Assembly: GCA_951213105.1 (NCBI GenBank)
Contig: OX578136.1
Coordinates: 73,288,730-73,352,729 of the forward strand
Reading direction: 5' to 3'
Length of the DNA: 64,000 nt
Origin: Amaurobius ferox
Taxonomy: Eukaryota > Arthropoda > Arachnida > Araneae > Amaurobiidae
The notes beneath the pieces were generated by a model that saw nothing but the letters and a program-made list of their open reading frames with translations, did not search any database and was not told the origin of the DNA. The translations under genes and the position numbers were made by a program. Shown here piece after piece: positions 36,208-46,626 of this stretch; the first letter of the stretch is position 1, and each line of letters begins with the position of its first letter.

Positions 36208-38560
36208 ATGACAGTTTTTGTCAAGGATTTACATTGCAAATACTATTTTCAGGCTCTTTTTGTTACATGTGCACGTTCTTTTAGCACAAGCGATGGAGCC
36301 CGTGCTTCTGAGGAAATGCGGTCTTGTACTGCAACATACTACATACTTCAGTTCTATCTTTGGCGAATTCCTCCGTATGAATTGCTGTTTGAAATAATAT
36401 GATATTTCATGTAAAATTTTAACTTCAATTTTCAGAAAGAATTTAAACATTTTGTGCGCGTTTTTCATATAGTTTTCAAAGACAGAAAACGTAAGTAGAA
36501 AATTAATAAATAAATAGAACAATTTGTTTGCAGAAAAAATACGTTCTTTTTTTCTTTTCTTTTACAAAAAATTCTTTCTTTCTTCTTTTTAAATCACAAG
36601 GCACTTAATGTCCAAATGACCTTAGCAACGCATCCATAACGCCCGCAAAATAAACAGTGACCCTTTTCTCCCACCAATAAGAAATGAGCTTTCGATTTGG
36701 GGGGATGGTATTAGTCAGCTCCAGCGGGGGAATGGTCAATCTACCTTGGCCACATTGCACCTGCATTAAAGGACAGTTAGGATTCATTACAGCAGTTTAA
36801 CCAGCAGCGAGTGGTTAGTATTTTAGATTTTCGTCGATCGTGTCTTCTTCACGGTAAATTAAAAAAAATGTCCCCCAATCCACTTGGGAGTCCGTTTCCA
36901 GCCAACCAGTGGATGTATACTTCCGATGAAAACGCATTGAATGATATCATGTGCATTATTCAGAGGTCAGTAATAATTTTTATTAATAAGGAAGTATTTT
37001 GATGATTTGCTTATTTATTAATTATTTCAATAATTAATTTTCCTCACTGAAATGCTGCTCAAGCTAGGGATATACCCTGATGAGCATAATCATATCTCGA
37101 ATGTTTATGATTGTGCATTTTTATTTATTATATAAATAACTCATTTTGAAATACTGAAGATGCTGCTTAAGTTAGTAAAAATCATCTAGGATTTTGATGA
37201 TATATTTATTTACTTAAATATATATTTATTTACTTAATGCATATTTATTTACTTAAATAATAAATTTTGCAACATTGAAATACTGCTCAAGCGAGTGAAA
37301 TATTTAGCGGGGTGCACATATGTATCTTAGATTTTGCATACTTGTTTACTTAATTAATTTATCTTGCAAAGCTGAAAACTTTCTTAGTTCGTGTCATTCC
37401 TAAAAGGGTGAAATTGCATCGCAAATTTTAATGATTACATATTTCCTTATTTAATTTATTATATTTATTTATTTAATTTATTTATTATATTTATATCATT
37501 TATTATATTTAATTATTTATTATATTTATTTATTTTGTTGAAACTACTATAAATTTCTGTTGTTATAATGGATAAGAATTTTGAATATATCTCCAATCAC
37601 TGTAGTTTTTGAAATTCTAATTTTATTCAATTTTAAAGCAAATGCTTTAAGAAAATATATTTTCAGATAATCTGTTAAAATATTTCTTTACTCTTAAGCA
37701 TATTCAGTCACAGTCATCATATGTTTCTAATATGCATTTGAAATTCGGTGGAATTCTCTTTGGAAAATGCAGAAATTATTTTGATATAATAGTAGTATTA
37801 TTTACTAGTAGTTAAATTTCTGTTATTATAATGGACGATAATTTTGAATACATCTCCAATCACTAGTTTTTAAAATTCCAATTTTATTTAATTTTAAATT
37901 TATTAATTTCTTAAATTTTTGAAGATGAGAACGCTTTAAGAAAATGTATTTTAGCTAATCTGTTAAAATATTTCTTTATTATTTTGATATGATAGTAGTA
38001 TTATTTAATTGAAATTTTCTTACAAAACTTGTTTGGCTTTATTTAGTACTTTTTATAAGCATTCATGATTGATATCTATATTACATTTAATTAACAATTA
38101 ATTTCAATTTATGAAGTATCTATATTATCAATCACCATGAATAATCAATAATTCAATTTTCGGTCCTCATGTGAAAATTTTCTGTGTTCGCCACTTGCTC
38201 AAGTGCATATAATGTGTTTCGCAATAAACGAAGTTAATTTAAGTGTTTCCTTGCAAAACTGAACGAATTTAAATTATTGTTCTTAATACGCCATTTACGT
38301 ACATATAATGTGTTTGGCGCGCAAAACTAAGTTAATCTAAGTTACTTCTTACGAAACTAATATTTTTTCAAAGTAAACTTGTGAACAAAAGTAAATAAAA
38401 AGAAATATTTTTTGTGCCAATTTGATACTGATAATAATAATTGATATGCAAGCGAGCCTAAATAATGCAGAGAATATAAATGTATAAGAAAGTCAATATA
38501 CTTTTGTTTTAAATTTCTTTGACAGAGTTGACATTAATGAATTATTAATGAGCAGTTTGT
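36208..38560 (+). repeat. Locally duplicated block, copy 1
   Basis: Diverged but collinear matches link 36240-36480 to 45060-45310, 36660-36730 to 45480-45550, 36799-37040 to 56862-57060 and 37750-38410 to 57360-58090. Copy 2 is the locus that PAL-2 later entered. The block is AT-rich and contains the exon-like frame at 36799-36965. Confidence 0.7.
36799..36965 (+). pseudogene. Exon-like open frame, duplicated, start codon lost (copy 1)
   Basis: The frame reads ...PANQWMYTSDENALNDIMCIIQ and ends at a good donor, GAG|GTCAGTAA. It aligns without length change to 56862-57028, and both copies are locally richer in C and G than the flanks. At the position of the copy-2 ATG this copy has AAC. I do not recognise the protein. 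It could be a first coding exon of an unknown host gene, or chance conservation after duplication. Confidence 0.4.
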
Positions 38561-38564
38561 CCTT

Positions 38565-38830
38565 CTCATTTTGACTCAGAATGATTAAGTTTGGTCTTTC
38601 TTATTATGACTCAGAATGAGTAGAGTTTCGTCTTTCTTACTATGAGTCAGAATGAGTATAGTGTTTCGCCTTCTATGACTCAGAATGAGGAGGATCTTTC
38701 TAACCATGACTCAGAATGAGGAGGAGCTTTCTAACCGTGACTCAGAATGAGGAGGATTATTCTAACCATGACTCAGAATGAGGAGGATCTTTCTAACCAT
38801 GACTCAGAATGAGGAGAACTTTTATTTTCT
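38565..38830 (+). repeat. Minisatellite with an AP-1-like site in every unit
   Basis: Eight units carry TGACTCA or TGAGTCA, starting at 38572, 38607, 38643, 38676, 38707, 38738, 38769 and 38800. The last five are spaced exactly 31 bp apart. The units read roughly TGACTCAGAATGAGGAGGAT followed by CTTTCTAACCA. Confidence 0.85.
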
Positions 38831-40080
38831 TATTATGACTTATTACAAAGCCTGGGGATTGTCTTTCTTATTATGACTTGAAATGAGGAAAGTTATCCCA
38901 TTTCAAACGCCTTGTTCATTCAAACATAAAATTAGGCAATCTTAAACCTCCTGCACTTTTAAGTTAAAAACAGTTTGAATTTTCCTTAACCGGAAAGTTA
39001 TTGTACTTCCCTGGTTAAAATGCTGTTTTTTCCCCCCCTCTTTCATCAGAAACAATTTTTTTTTTCCAAATTGATAATCGAGAAACATTAAAAAAAAGTA
39101 GTGTTTGCCAAAATGCACTTTTAAACAGTCATCTGCTATAATAGTTTGAGAATTTGAGTAACCAGTTTTCTCGAAAACTACTGAGCCTATTGAAACCAAA
39201 TGTCCCATTTTGGTACTACGAAAAAATGTTTCATGAAAAATTAACTTTGCAATTTTGTTGGGTTTTTTTATTTGCTCGGGTCGTTTAAAGTATGCACGTG
39301 CATTCTTTTCTTTCAAAATACCGAAAAGTATTCAAACAATTGAACAAGATTTGAGTATTAAGGTATTTCGTGAATCTAAAAACGCCAAATTTTTAATTAA
39401 ATTAATTAATATTTTTTAATTAATTCACATTTTTTTTACTTATGTAAAATATCATAATCTCTTACCTGGTTTGCATGAAATTTTGCATACTGTAGTATAT
39501 AGTTGTATAAAACACAAAATTGTATTTTGTGCCACAGTAAATAGTTGTATTAAACGCAAAACTGTATTTTGTGCCACGTAAATATTTTCCACTTTTACCG
39601 AAAGAACAAAAATGTAATCTATGTAGACGTCAAGATGCCAGGAAATCCACACTTCCAGCAATGTACTGCCAACCTACATTTTTTTTCTAGCCTACATCTA
39701 TATCTAATTCTACAACCCACATCTATATCTAATTAATATATCTAGTTTATTTTTTTTTATTTTGTGATAGTTATAACTACTGCGCATAAAATGGAGAAAA
39801 TCCGACAGGGATAAATACAAAACAACCTAAACTGAATAAAATTTCGAATAAAATATTTCGATTTAAACGTTTTTGGGTAAATGAGGTTGAGTCCAAAAAA
39901 CAATAAGTATTATCGTCCTATACACTGTAAAACATCTACCACTTTTGCACATTTTCTTCAGCTATTTCGTTGATAATTTGGGCAAACTGATAAGAAAATC
40001 CACAATTGTAGGTGTTCATGAAAATACCAGATTCATTTCTGAAATATACAGCAAATTATCGTCTGTCGAAGAGTAATTTT
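38831..40080. other. Gene-free AT-rich stretch
   Basis: Open frames here (for example minus strand 38942-39316) lack recognisable domains and have biased AT-driven composition. Two 30-bp phrases around ATTTTGTGCCAC recur near 39520 and 39570. Confidence 0.4.
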
Positions 40081-40084
40081 TGTA

Positions 40085-40625
40085 TTTTTACTGTCCCTGC
40101 AATACGTGGTATTGTATAGGGAAAGTAATGGAATCCTGTGGAAAATCGCAACTCGAGTTTTTGATGGATCTACACGTTTTGGGACTTCTACAATACGATA
40201 AAACCATTTTTAGCTTGACGTCTGTGTGTGTGTCTATCTGTCTGTGCAATGCATTTACCCACTCTTCCTGAAAAACTAATTGACCGAATTTTATAAAATA
40301 TGGTAGGTAAGCCACTTGTGGGTGACCCCGGTGGTGATTAGATTTTCGTACGGTTTGGAAAAAAGAAATCTACCTTTTCTTGAAAAATGACCCACAAAAA
40401 TTGTATGTATCCACTCTAGCTGACAAACTAATTGACTAAATTACACAAAATATGGTAGATAGTTCGCTTGTAGGATACCGCAGTGCTGGTTAGATATTGG
40501 CTTGATTTGGAAAAAAAGAAGCTGCCTCTTTTGCGAAATGGTCCGCAAATTCAAAATAAAAGACTACATGCTGAAATGTATCAATTAAATACTTGTTTCA
40601 ATACTTGTTTAAATACTGATTATTA
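40085..40625 (-). repeat. Interspersed repeat R3, minus-strand copy
   Basis: Starts TGCAATACGTGGTATTGTAT and GGGAAAGTAATGGAATC, includes a (GT) tract near 40225 and two similar halves (AACTAATTGACCGAATTTTA and AACTAATTGACTAAATTAC). It is the inverse of 30550-31000. Confidence 0.6.
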
Positions 40626-41077
40626 AATATACAATTTTGAGAGAAACTCGTAACTCCAAACAGGCAGTCTTTCAGGGATGTTTGGCCGGGGGGGTGGGGG
40701 CAAATGAAACTTTAGAGGGGGCACGTTTTCTGTTTGCCCTATATATGTATATCTAAATGCTGTCACATAAATAGAAACTAGGTTAATATAAAATGTCTCC
40801 GAAGGGAGAGGGGTATACTCGTCGCCCCCCCCCCCCCCCAGAATGTATACCTGAAAGAAACACCGGCTCCAAATACAAATAATAGAGTTCACTTTCTTAA
40901 AGATTGTTTTTTAACTAAAGTCATCAGAAGCATTTATTTTTCATAGAAGTGAAGCTATTTGATGCTTCTATGCACTAAACCTGAAACATTTGAAAAGATT
41001 TTATGAAGCGTATTTTTTGAAAAATCATAAATGCTGATTTTCATATTTTCTATTTTAATCAGGCAAAAACATTCCTG

Positions 41078-41126
<49 letters not shown>

Positions 41127-41600
41127 TTAAAAAAAAACAAAAAAAAACAGTTTAGTGCATGCATATTTATTATCTCAGCATGTTCCGCAATTTCTAAGTA
41201 AATATGATCATAAATTTATTGTAATCATGATACACAATTATTAAACAGACAAGAAGTAAAAGTAAAAAAGTTTTGAAAGTGCCCCTTTTATTATTTGTAT
41301 GCAACTTAAATGTATGAAAAATATATTTATCAAGATGCATGTAACTTAAATTTATAAAAGGCATCGACATACCAAATTTAGGCTTTCTAACTGTCCCGGT
41401 TCTCAAGTTATTGCCCCAAAACGGGTACGTTCCCGTAATTAGCTAGCCCGCTGAAGTTCAAAATCTAGAGAATTAAAATATACCACAAAAGACAAATACA
41501 TACCATATTTCAGGTTACTGTGATTAAAGGAGCCTGATTAGTTAGAACCTCAAAAGATTTGAATTACACTGAGAAACAAGCACCACATCATGGTTAAATA
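40626..41600 (+). repeat. Local duplication, copy 1 (partner 59945-60925)
   Basis: Collinear match with 59945-60925 over nearly 1 kb (ACTCCAAACAGGCA, TTTTCTGTTTGCCCTA, GAAGCTATTTGATGCTTCTA, AAACAAGCACCA). It contains G- and C-runs and a (TA)n tract at about 41080-41120 that the partner lacks. Confidence 0.8.
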
Positions 41601-42360
41601 AATTGATATCCCCAATAAAACTGGAAGAAATGATGCCAAATTGTTATGTTAAAGACGAATATTTAAAGTGCATTTTTCTGTTTTATGAATTGTAGTGAGC
41701 TTTTTAAATATAATTTTATTTTAATTTGATCTATTTGTGCAATTTAATAAAATACGTAAAATATTATAATCTTAAAATTTTGAATTTTAAATTTGATATT
41801 AAGTTCAAATAAAGATTAAACAAATTTTGAAATACATAATAAATTTAAAAATACCTCAAACTGCCGTGTAAAATAATCAGAAACTAGAAAACTTAATAAC
41901 TGCATCAACAATTGATTAAAAGTATCAACCAGTTTTGGTCTTAGAAAAACAGTTTTCTACTTTCGTGGGAGGGGGGGAGGGGAGAAATAACCACACCAGT
42001 AAAGGCGTCAGTCAATAAACAGCTGCATCTCGTGAACTGGGAAGCAAATTGTAGCTCATTAAAAATTGACAAAATAAAAAGGAAATATAGAAGGAATTAA
42101 AAATTACTGTAAAAAGATTCAAAACACTAATTCAATGAAAAGACGAAAATAATTATAACTTGTGAATAATGAAATAAAAATATGTTCTTTAACTTATCTT
42201 CGTGATATACTATTACGCTGAAAAATTAAAATAAAGCAAATGTATTCTATTGGAAAAATAATTTACTTTTAAATATTTCTTTTTTTTTTTAAACATTACT
42301 TAATTATCAGTTACTTATGCTTTACACAGTTTACCAAATATTTATTTGATTTTAATTTGT
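41601..42360. other. Gene-free AT-rich stretch
   Basis: No gene, transposon end or clear repeat was identified; one G-rich run lies near 41968. Confidence 0.4.
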
Positions 42361-42835
42361 GAATACCTAACAGAAATTAAAATTATATTTATAAATTATA
42401 AATATGTTTCAAATTTCACAGTTTTTTCTTAAACATTTTTGTGTAATATCAATTTAAACTTTTAAAAGTATTTAAAATTCCATTTCTGAGAAAGTTAGTT
42501 TTCACAGATCACCAAACCCGCCGATAGGGGTGTTAAATACCGAAAAGAAATTAAAATTACTTTTATAAATTATAATTATGTTTTAAATTTCATAGTTTGT
42601 TCTGAAATCATTTTTGAGTAATATCAATTTAAACTTTTAAGAATTATAAAATTTCATTTCTGACAAAGTAAGCTTAGAAAATTACCAAACCCGTCGATAG
42701 GGAGCGTTGAATACCGAAAAGAAATTAAAACTATTTTTATAAATTATAAATATGTTTCAAATTTCATAATTCCTTCTGAAGTTATTTTTGAGTAATATCA
42801 ATTAGCTAAAAAGTAAAATCTTCGTTAGAAACACA
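42361..42835 (+). repeat. About 175-bp tandem repeat, 2.7 copies
   Basis: Units start with AATACC(G/T)AA near 42363, 42536 and 42711 and share ACCAAACCCG(C/T)CGATAGGG before the next unit. They are diverged by substitutions only. Confidence 0.75.
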
Positions 42836-43191
42836 TCATAAATTAAAGGTATCAACTGGTTTCAAAGACAAAATTTAGCGCGTAACTTTGACATTCGCGT
42901 CAGGAGAAAATAAATAAGTGGTTGTGTGGTTATCAGTTGGAGTGATTATTCTGTATTTTATATCCTGGAGAAAGGAGCTATTTTTTTCATTCGAAACCAG
43001 TTGATACCGTCATAAATGTGATTTATGCTGTGTTGCTAATGACATTTCTTTTTATTTGATTGGCTTTATTTAGTTGACTGACATCATTTTCAATGAAAAG
43101 TATCAATTTTTTTTTAGTTTAAATGGAATTTTTTTTTTAATTTAAACGTTTAGATAAACATGATTTCATGGAATACGAGAAATAAAAATAA

Positions 43192-43824
43192 TTTTTTTAG
43201 TCCAGTTTAGTTAAAGTAGAAGTAAATTTTATTAAAATTGAATTTCAGTTTCTTTAAAAATTTACAGTCCTAAATTGAAAAGTATCTTACTAGATATTAG
43301 CAAGAAAGATCAATCACGCATAAATTGACAACTGACGCAATTAAACTGACGCAACATTGAACTGCTGCTGTGAGTGACATACTTAGCAGCGAGCAGGTGT
43401 TTCTCGGCTTTTGAAAAATTCGTATATTTGTTTATTTAATTAATTTATTTTGCAATTTTAGCTTATATTTTTGAAATATTGCTTGGTGTCACGGATTTTA
43501 ATGATTTTACTAATTTATACAGAAATTATTTTGATATAATAGTAGTACTGTTTTCTAATAGTTAAATTTCTATTACTATAATGGACGATAATTTTGAATA
43601 CATCTCGAATTACTAATTCTTGAAATTCTAATGTTATTCAATTTTAAATTTATCCATTTCTTGAATTTTCGAAGATGAGAACGCCTGAAGAATTTTTTTA
43701 GTCCAGTTTAGTTAAAGTAGAATTAAATTTCATTAAAATTGAATTTCAGTTTCTTTAAAAATTTACAGTCCTAAATTGAAAAATATCTTACTAGATATTA
43801 GCAAGAAAGATCAATCACGCATAA
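43192..43824 (+). repeat. 131-bp direct repeats flanking a copy of a locally dispersed block
   Basis: 43192-43323 and 43693-43824 are near-identical (CCAGTTTAGTTAAAGTAGAA ... AGCAAGAAAGATCAATCACG). Between them, 43360-43690 matches 57205-57535. The arrangement looks like an insertion or tandem duplication of about 500 bp. Confidence 0.7.
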
Positions 43825-44329
43825 AGCAGTGATTAAGAAACACTTTCCAACTGGAATGCAAATTTATTTAAATATCTCTAAATTGCGATGCATTCTGCCC
43901 TGATATTTTTTTAAATTATCACAGTACTACAGTAATTTATTATACTTGAAAACTTAAAATATCATCGAAAAAGACAATGCTATAATTACACAAAATTCAC
44001 TATTTTTAAATGCTATAATCGAAATATAAATCGTCTGCCTCGCTTTGTAATACTAATGAATATTTCATTCATATTACTTATATTCCAGACTTCAGAGGTA
44101 ATTAATTTTGCGTGAAAAACGATTCATTAATTCTTATGCAACTCAACTTACAATCGCTTGATTTTGTTTACATTCTGCATGCGTTAAAATTAGGCTTTTT
44201 TGTAGAATTAATCAAAGTTTAGTGATCATTTAAAATCTAAAATATTGTAACTGCGGTGGCACCGAATTTATAGATACGCGGATAATAAGCAAAAATAAAG
44301 CAGCTTTATGAAGGAAGCAACAGTAAATA
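43825..44329. other. Gene-free AT-rich stretch
   Basis: No supported feature. Confidence 0.4.
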
Positions 44330-44770
44330 TGAATTTAAATTATCTTTAAACATCACGAATTTTACACAGCGGGAAAAAAAAATGGATGCCATATTTTATT
44401 TTGCAATGAGTCACGCGATCTCTTCATACACCATGTATGTAATTAATTCAATTTTTACTTAAAAACACATTTTGGTGAATATATACATTTTTTTTCTACA
44501 TATTAAGTGATAATTTGAATATTTTCTAAAATTTTCGGAGCAATTTGTTAATTTTAACTTCTTTTAAAATATATTTGAAACATTAAACCGCATAGAGTTC
44601 AATGCATTTCATTTTTTTCAACCCAGGTTAAATCTGAAACTAATTGTGTGATATTATTCATTTTCATTCCGATATGTCCCACAGACCGTCTGAACAATGT
44701 ACTAAAATTTCATTTTGATAAAGTCGTTTATACTAAAATTTCATTTCTATAAGGTCACTTTATTTGTATA
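44330..44770 (-). repeat. Interspersed repeat R2, minus-strand copy
   Basis: Inverse of 61370-61720 and parallel to 60930-61240: ATGGATGCCATATTTTATTT, GGTGATATTATTCATTT-type text and CAGACCGTCTGAACAA. The distal part is truncated. Confidence 0.7.
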
Positions 44771-45054
44771 TTCGTGTTTTATACCTTTAAAAGTTGACTC
44801 CCTGCTTAAATTGGCTAAAGCAGACTTAATTTACGTTTAATTAGGAAATGATTTGAAACGTGCATGAATTAAATTTTGGACAAACTTTATGAAGTTTCAT
44901 TCCGAGTCCCGGATGGCTTTAGTAAAGTAGCACTCCGGATTCAAGGATTGAATTTTCGAGACATGGACTTAATCAGAGAGAAATGAGATGGGGGAGGGGG
45001 GGAATCATAATCCTTCAATTTGTAGAATTTCACTATTTCTCCAGTATGCCTATA

Positions 45055-45572
45055 CTAGTTTCAGGCTTTTTTTGTTACATTTGCCTATGCTTTCAACATA
45101 TACCTAGAAACAAGTGCTTTTGTTAAATACAGTCTTTTGCTGCAACGTGCTATATTTTCTCCTATTTTCGACGGCAACATACACATACTCCTATTTTCGG
45201 CGAATTCATCTGTATAAATCATCGTTTGGAATAATATGATATTTCATATAAAAAGTAAACTTCAATTTTCAGAAAGAATTTGAACATTTTATGCTTTTTC
45301 ATGTAGTTTTCAAAGGCACAAAATGGCATATGTGGTAAAATCCATTAAAGTATACTTTGTTTGCAGAAAAAATACGTTTTTTTTTTTACAAAAATTTCTG
45401 TCTTTCTTCTTTTGTTTTTAAATCACAAGCCACTTAAATGACCTCAGTGACGTATCCAGAACTGTCCATAAAATAAATTCCCCCCCTTTCCTTCAAACAA
45501 TGAGAAATGAACTTTCAATTGGGAGGGGGCGTTATTAGTGCTCCTATTCACCAGTTTGTATACTTGCACCTA
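45055..45572 (+). repeat. Locally duplicated block, copy 2 (left of PAL-2)
   Basis: Matches 36240-36730. The last 66 bp (45507-45572) are repeated at 56760-56824, on the far side of PAL-2. CACCTA at 45567-45572 is the left target duplication. Confidence 0.7.
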
Positions 45573-45790
45573 AGTAGGGGATTAGGGAGAGTTCAGCGGC
45601 ACTTCAGAGGCGGTGAATCCCTATACTTTAACATGGGGAACCCTCCGAGGCCAGAAAATGAGTGCATCAACAGAGGCGGTGCTAAAGTCCCATGCTTTAA
45701 CATAGGGGTTCTCAGAAGTCGGTGTGAGGCAGCACAGTTCCATAAGGTGACGTCACAGAAGAGAGTGGAGTTTATGACGTATATTGTTTT
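45573..45790 (+). repeat. Terminal block of PAL-2, left end
   Basis: It holds two modules, GCGGTGAATCCC and GCGGTGCTAAAGTCCC, each followed by CTTTAACAT(A/G)GGG, and TGACGTCA at 45748-45755. It is the inverse of 56523-56740 and nearly identical to the PAL-1 ends. Confidence 0.72.
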
Positions 45791-45849
45791 TTCTTTTTCT
45801 TTTTTTTTTCCTATATTTTTTGGCAAATGTAAGTTTTCTACTTTTGTAT

Positions 45850-46345
45850 TTTTTTTTTTAAAAATGTGGTAATGGCAAAAATTAACATTTTGTTAAAATG
45901 TTCCAAAACCGTAAAAAAGTAACAAAAAATGTGGTAATGGGCAAAATTAACATTTTGCGTCTTTTTTTTGAAAATGTTAATTTCTCTATGGGAATTAACA
46001 TGGGTTTTCACACTTTTGTAATTTTTTTTCCAAAAATGTGGTAATGGGAAAAATTAACTTTTTGCACAAAATGTCTCAAAAACGTAAAAAAGTAACAAAA
46101 AATGTGGTAATGGGCAAAATTAACATTTTTGCGATTTTTTTCAAAATTCCAATTTCTCTATGGGAATTAACATGGGTTTTCGCACTTTTGTAATTTTTTT
46201 ACAAAAAAATGTGCGTTTTTACAAAAATGTCACTAAAAATGTGGTAATGGGAAAAATTAACTTTTTGCACAAAATGTTGCAAAAACGTAAAAAAACAACA
46301 AAAATGTGTATTTTTTACAAAAATGTGATAAAAAAGCGAGTTTTT
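45850..46345 (+). repeat. Subterminal A/T-rich repeat array, PAL-2 left arm
   Basis: Three to four units of about 120-130 bp with AAAATGTGGTAATGGG, CTCTATGGGAATTAACATG and CACTTTTGTAATTTTTTT. The units resemble arm A more than PAL-1, which points to exchange or turnover in this part of the arm. Confidence 0.7.
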
Positions 46346-46521
46346 AAAACAGCAGAATCGCGTGAATTGGGTGTATGGGAGGGGGTGTGTTTCCCCAATC
46401 CTTTCGGTCTCGGATTTTAATATTTGTAAGCAATAGCAGATACTTGTTTTCAACTATCCAAATGCAGTAATGTCTCTTTAAGAAATTAGATGCTGTTAGA
46501 AAAAATATATTATTTTTTTTT

Positions 46522-46567
46522 ATTGTGGTCCCACCTCCACCCGGTGTATAGGATACACCGCCACAAT
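46522..46567 (-). other. Invariant 46-nt double hairpin (PAL-2 left arm)
   Basis: Same bases as the other four copies. It sits 59 nt beyond the stop codon at 46627, after a pyrimidine-rich (gene-strand purine) tract. Confidence 0.85.
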
Positions 46568-46626
46568 TTCTATTTTTTTTTCTTTTTTTTCCTTCTTTTT
46601 TTTCCTTCTTTCTCTTTTTCCTTTTA

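Noticed and set aside
38942..39316. 124-codon minus-strand frame as a protein
   Set aside because: No domain, strong AT and homopolymer bias, no paralogue in the window.
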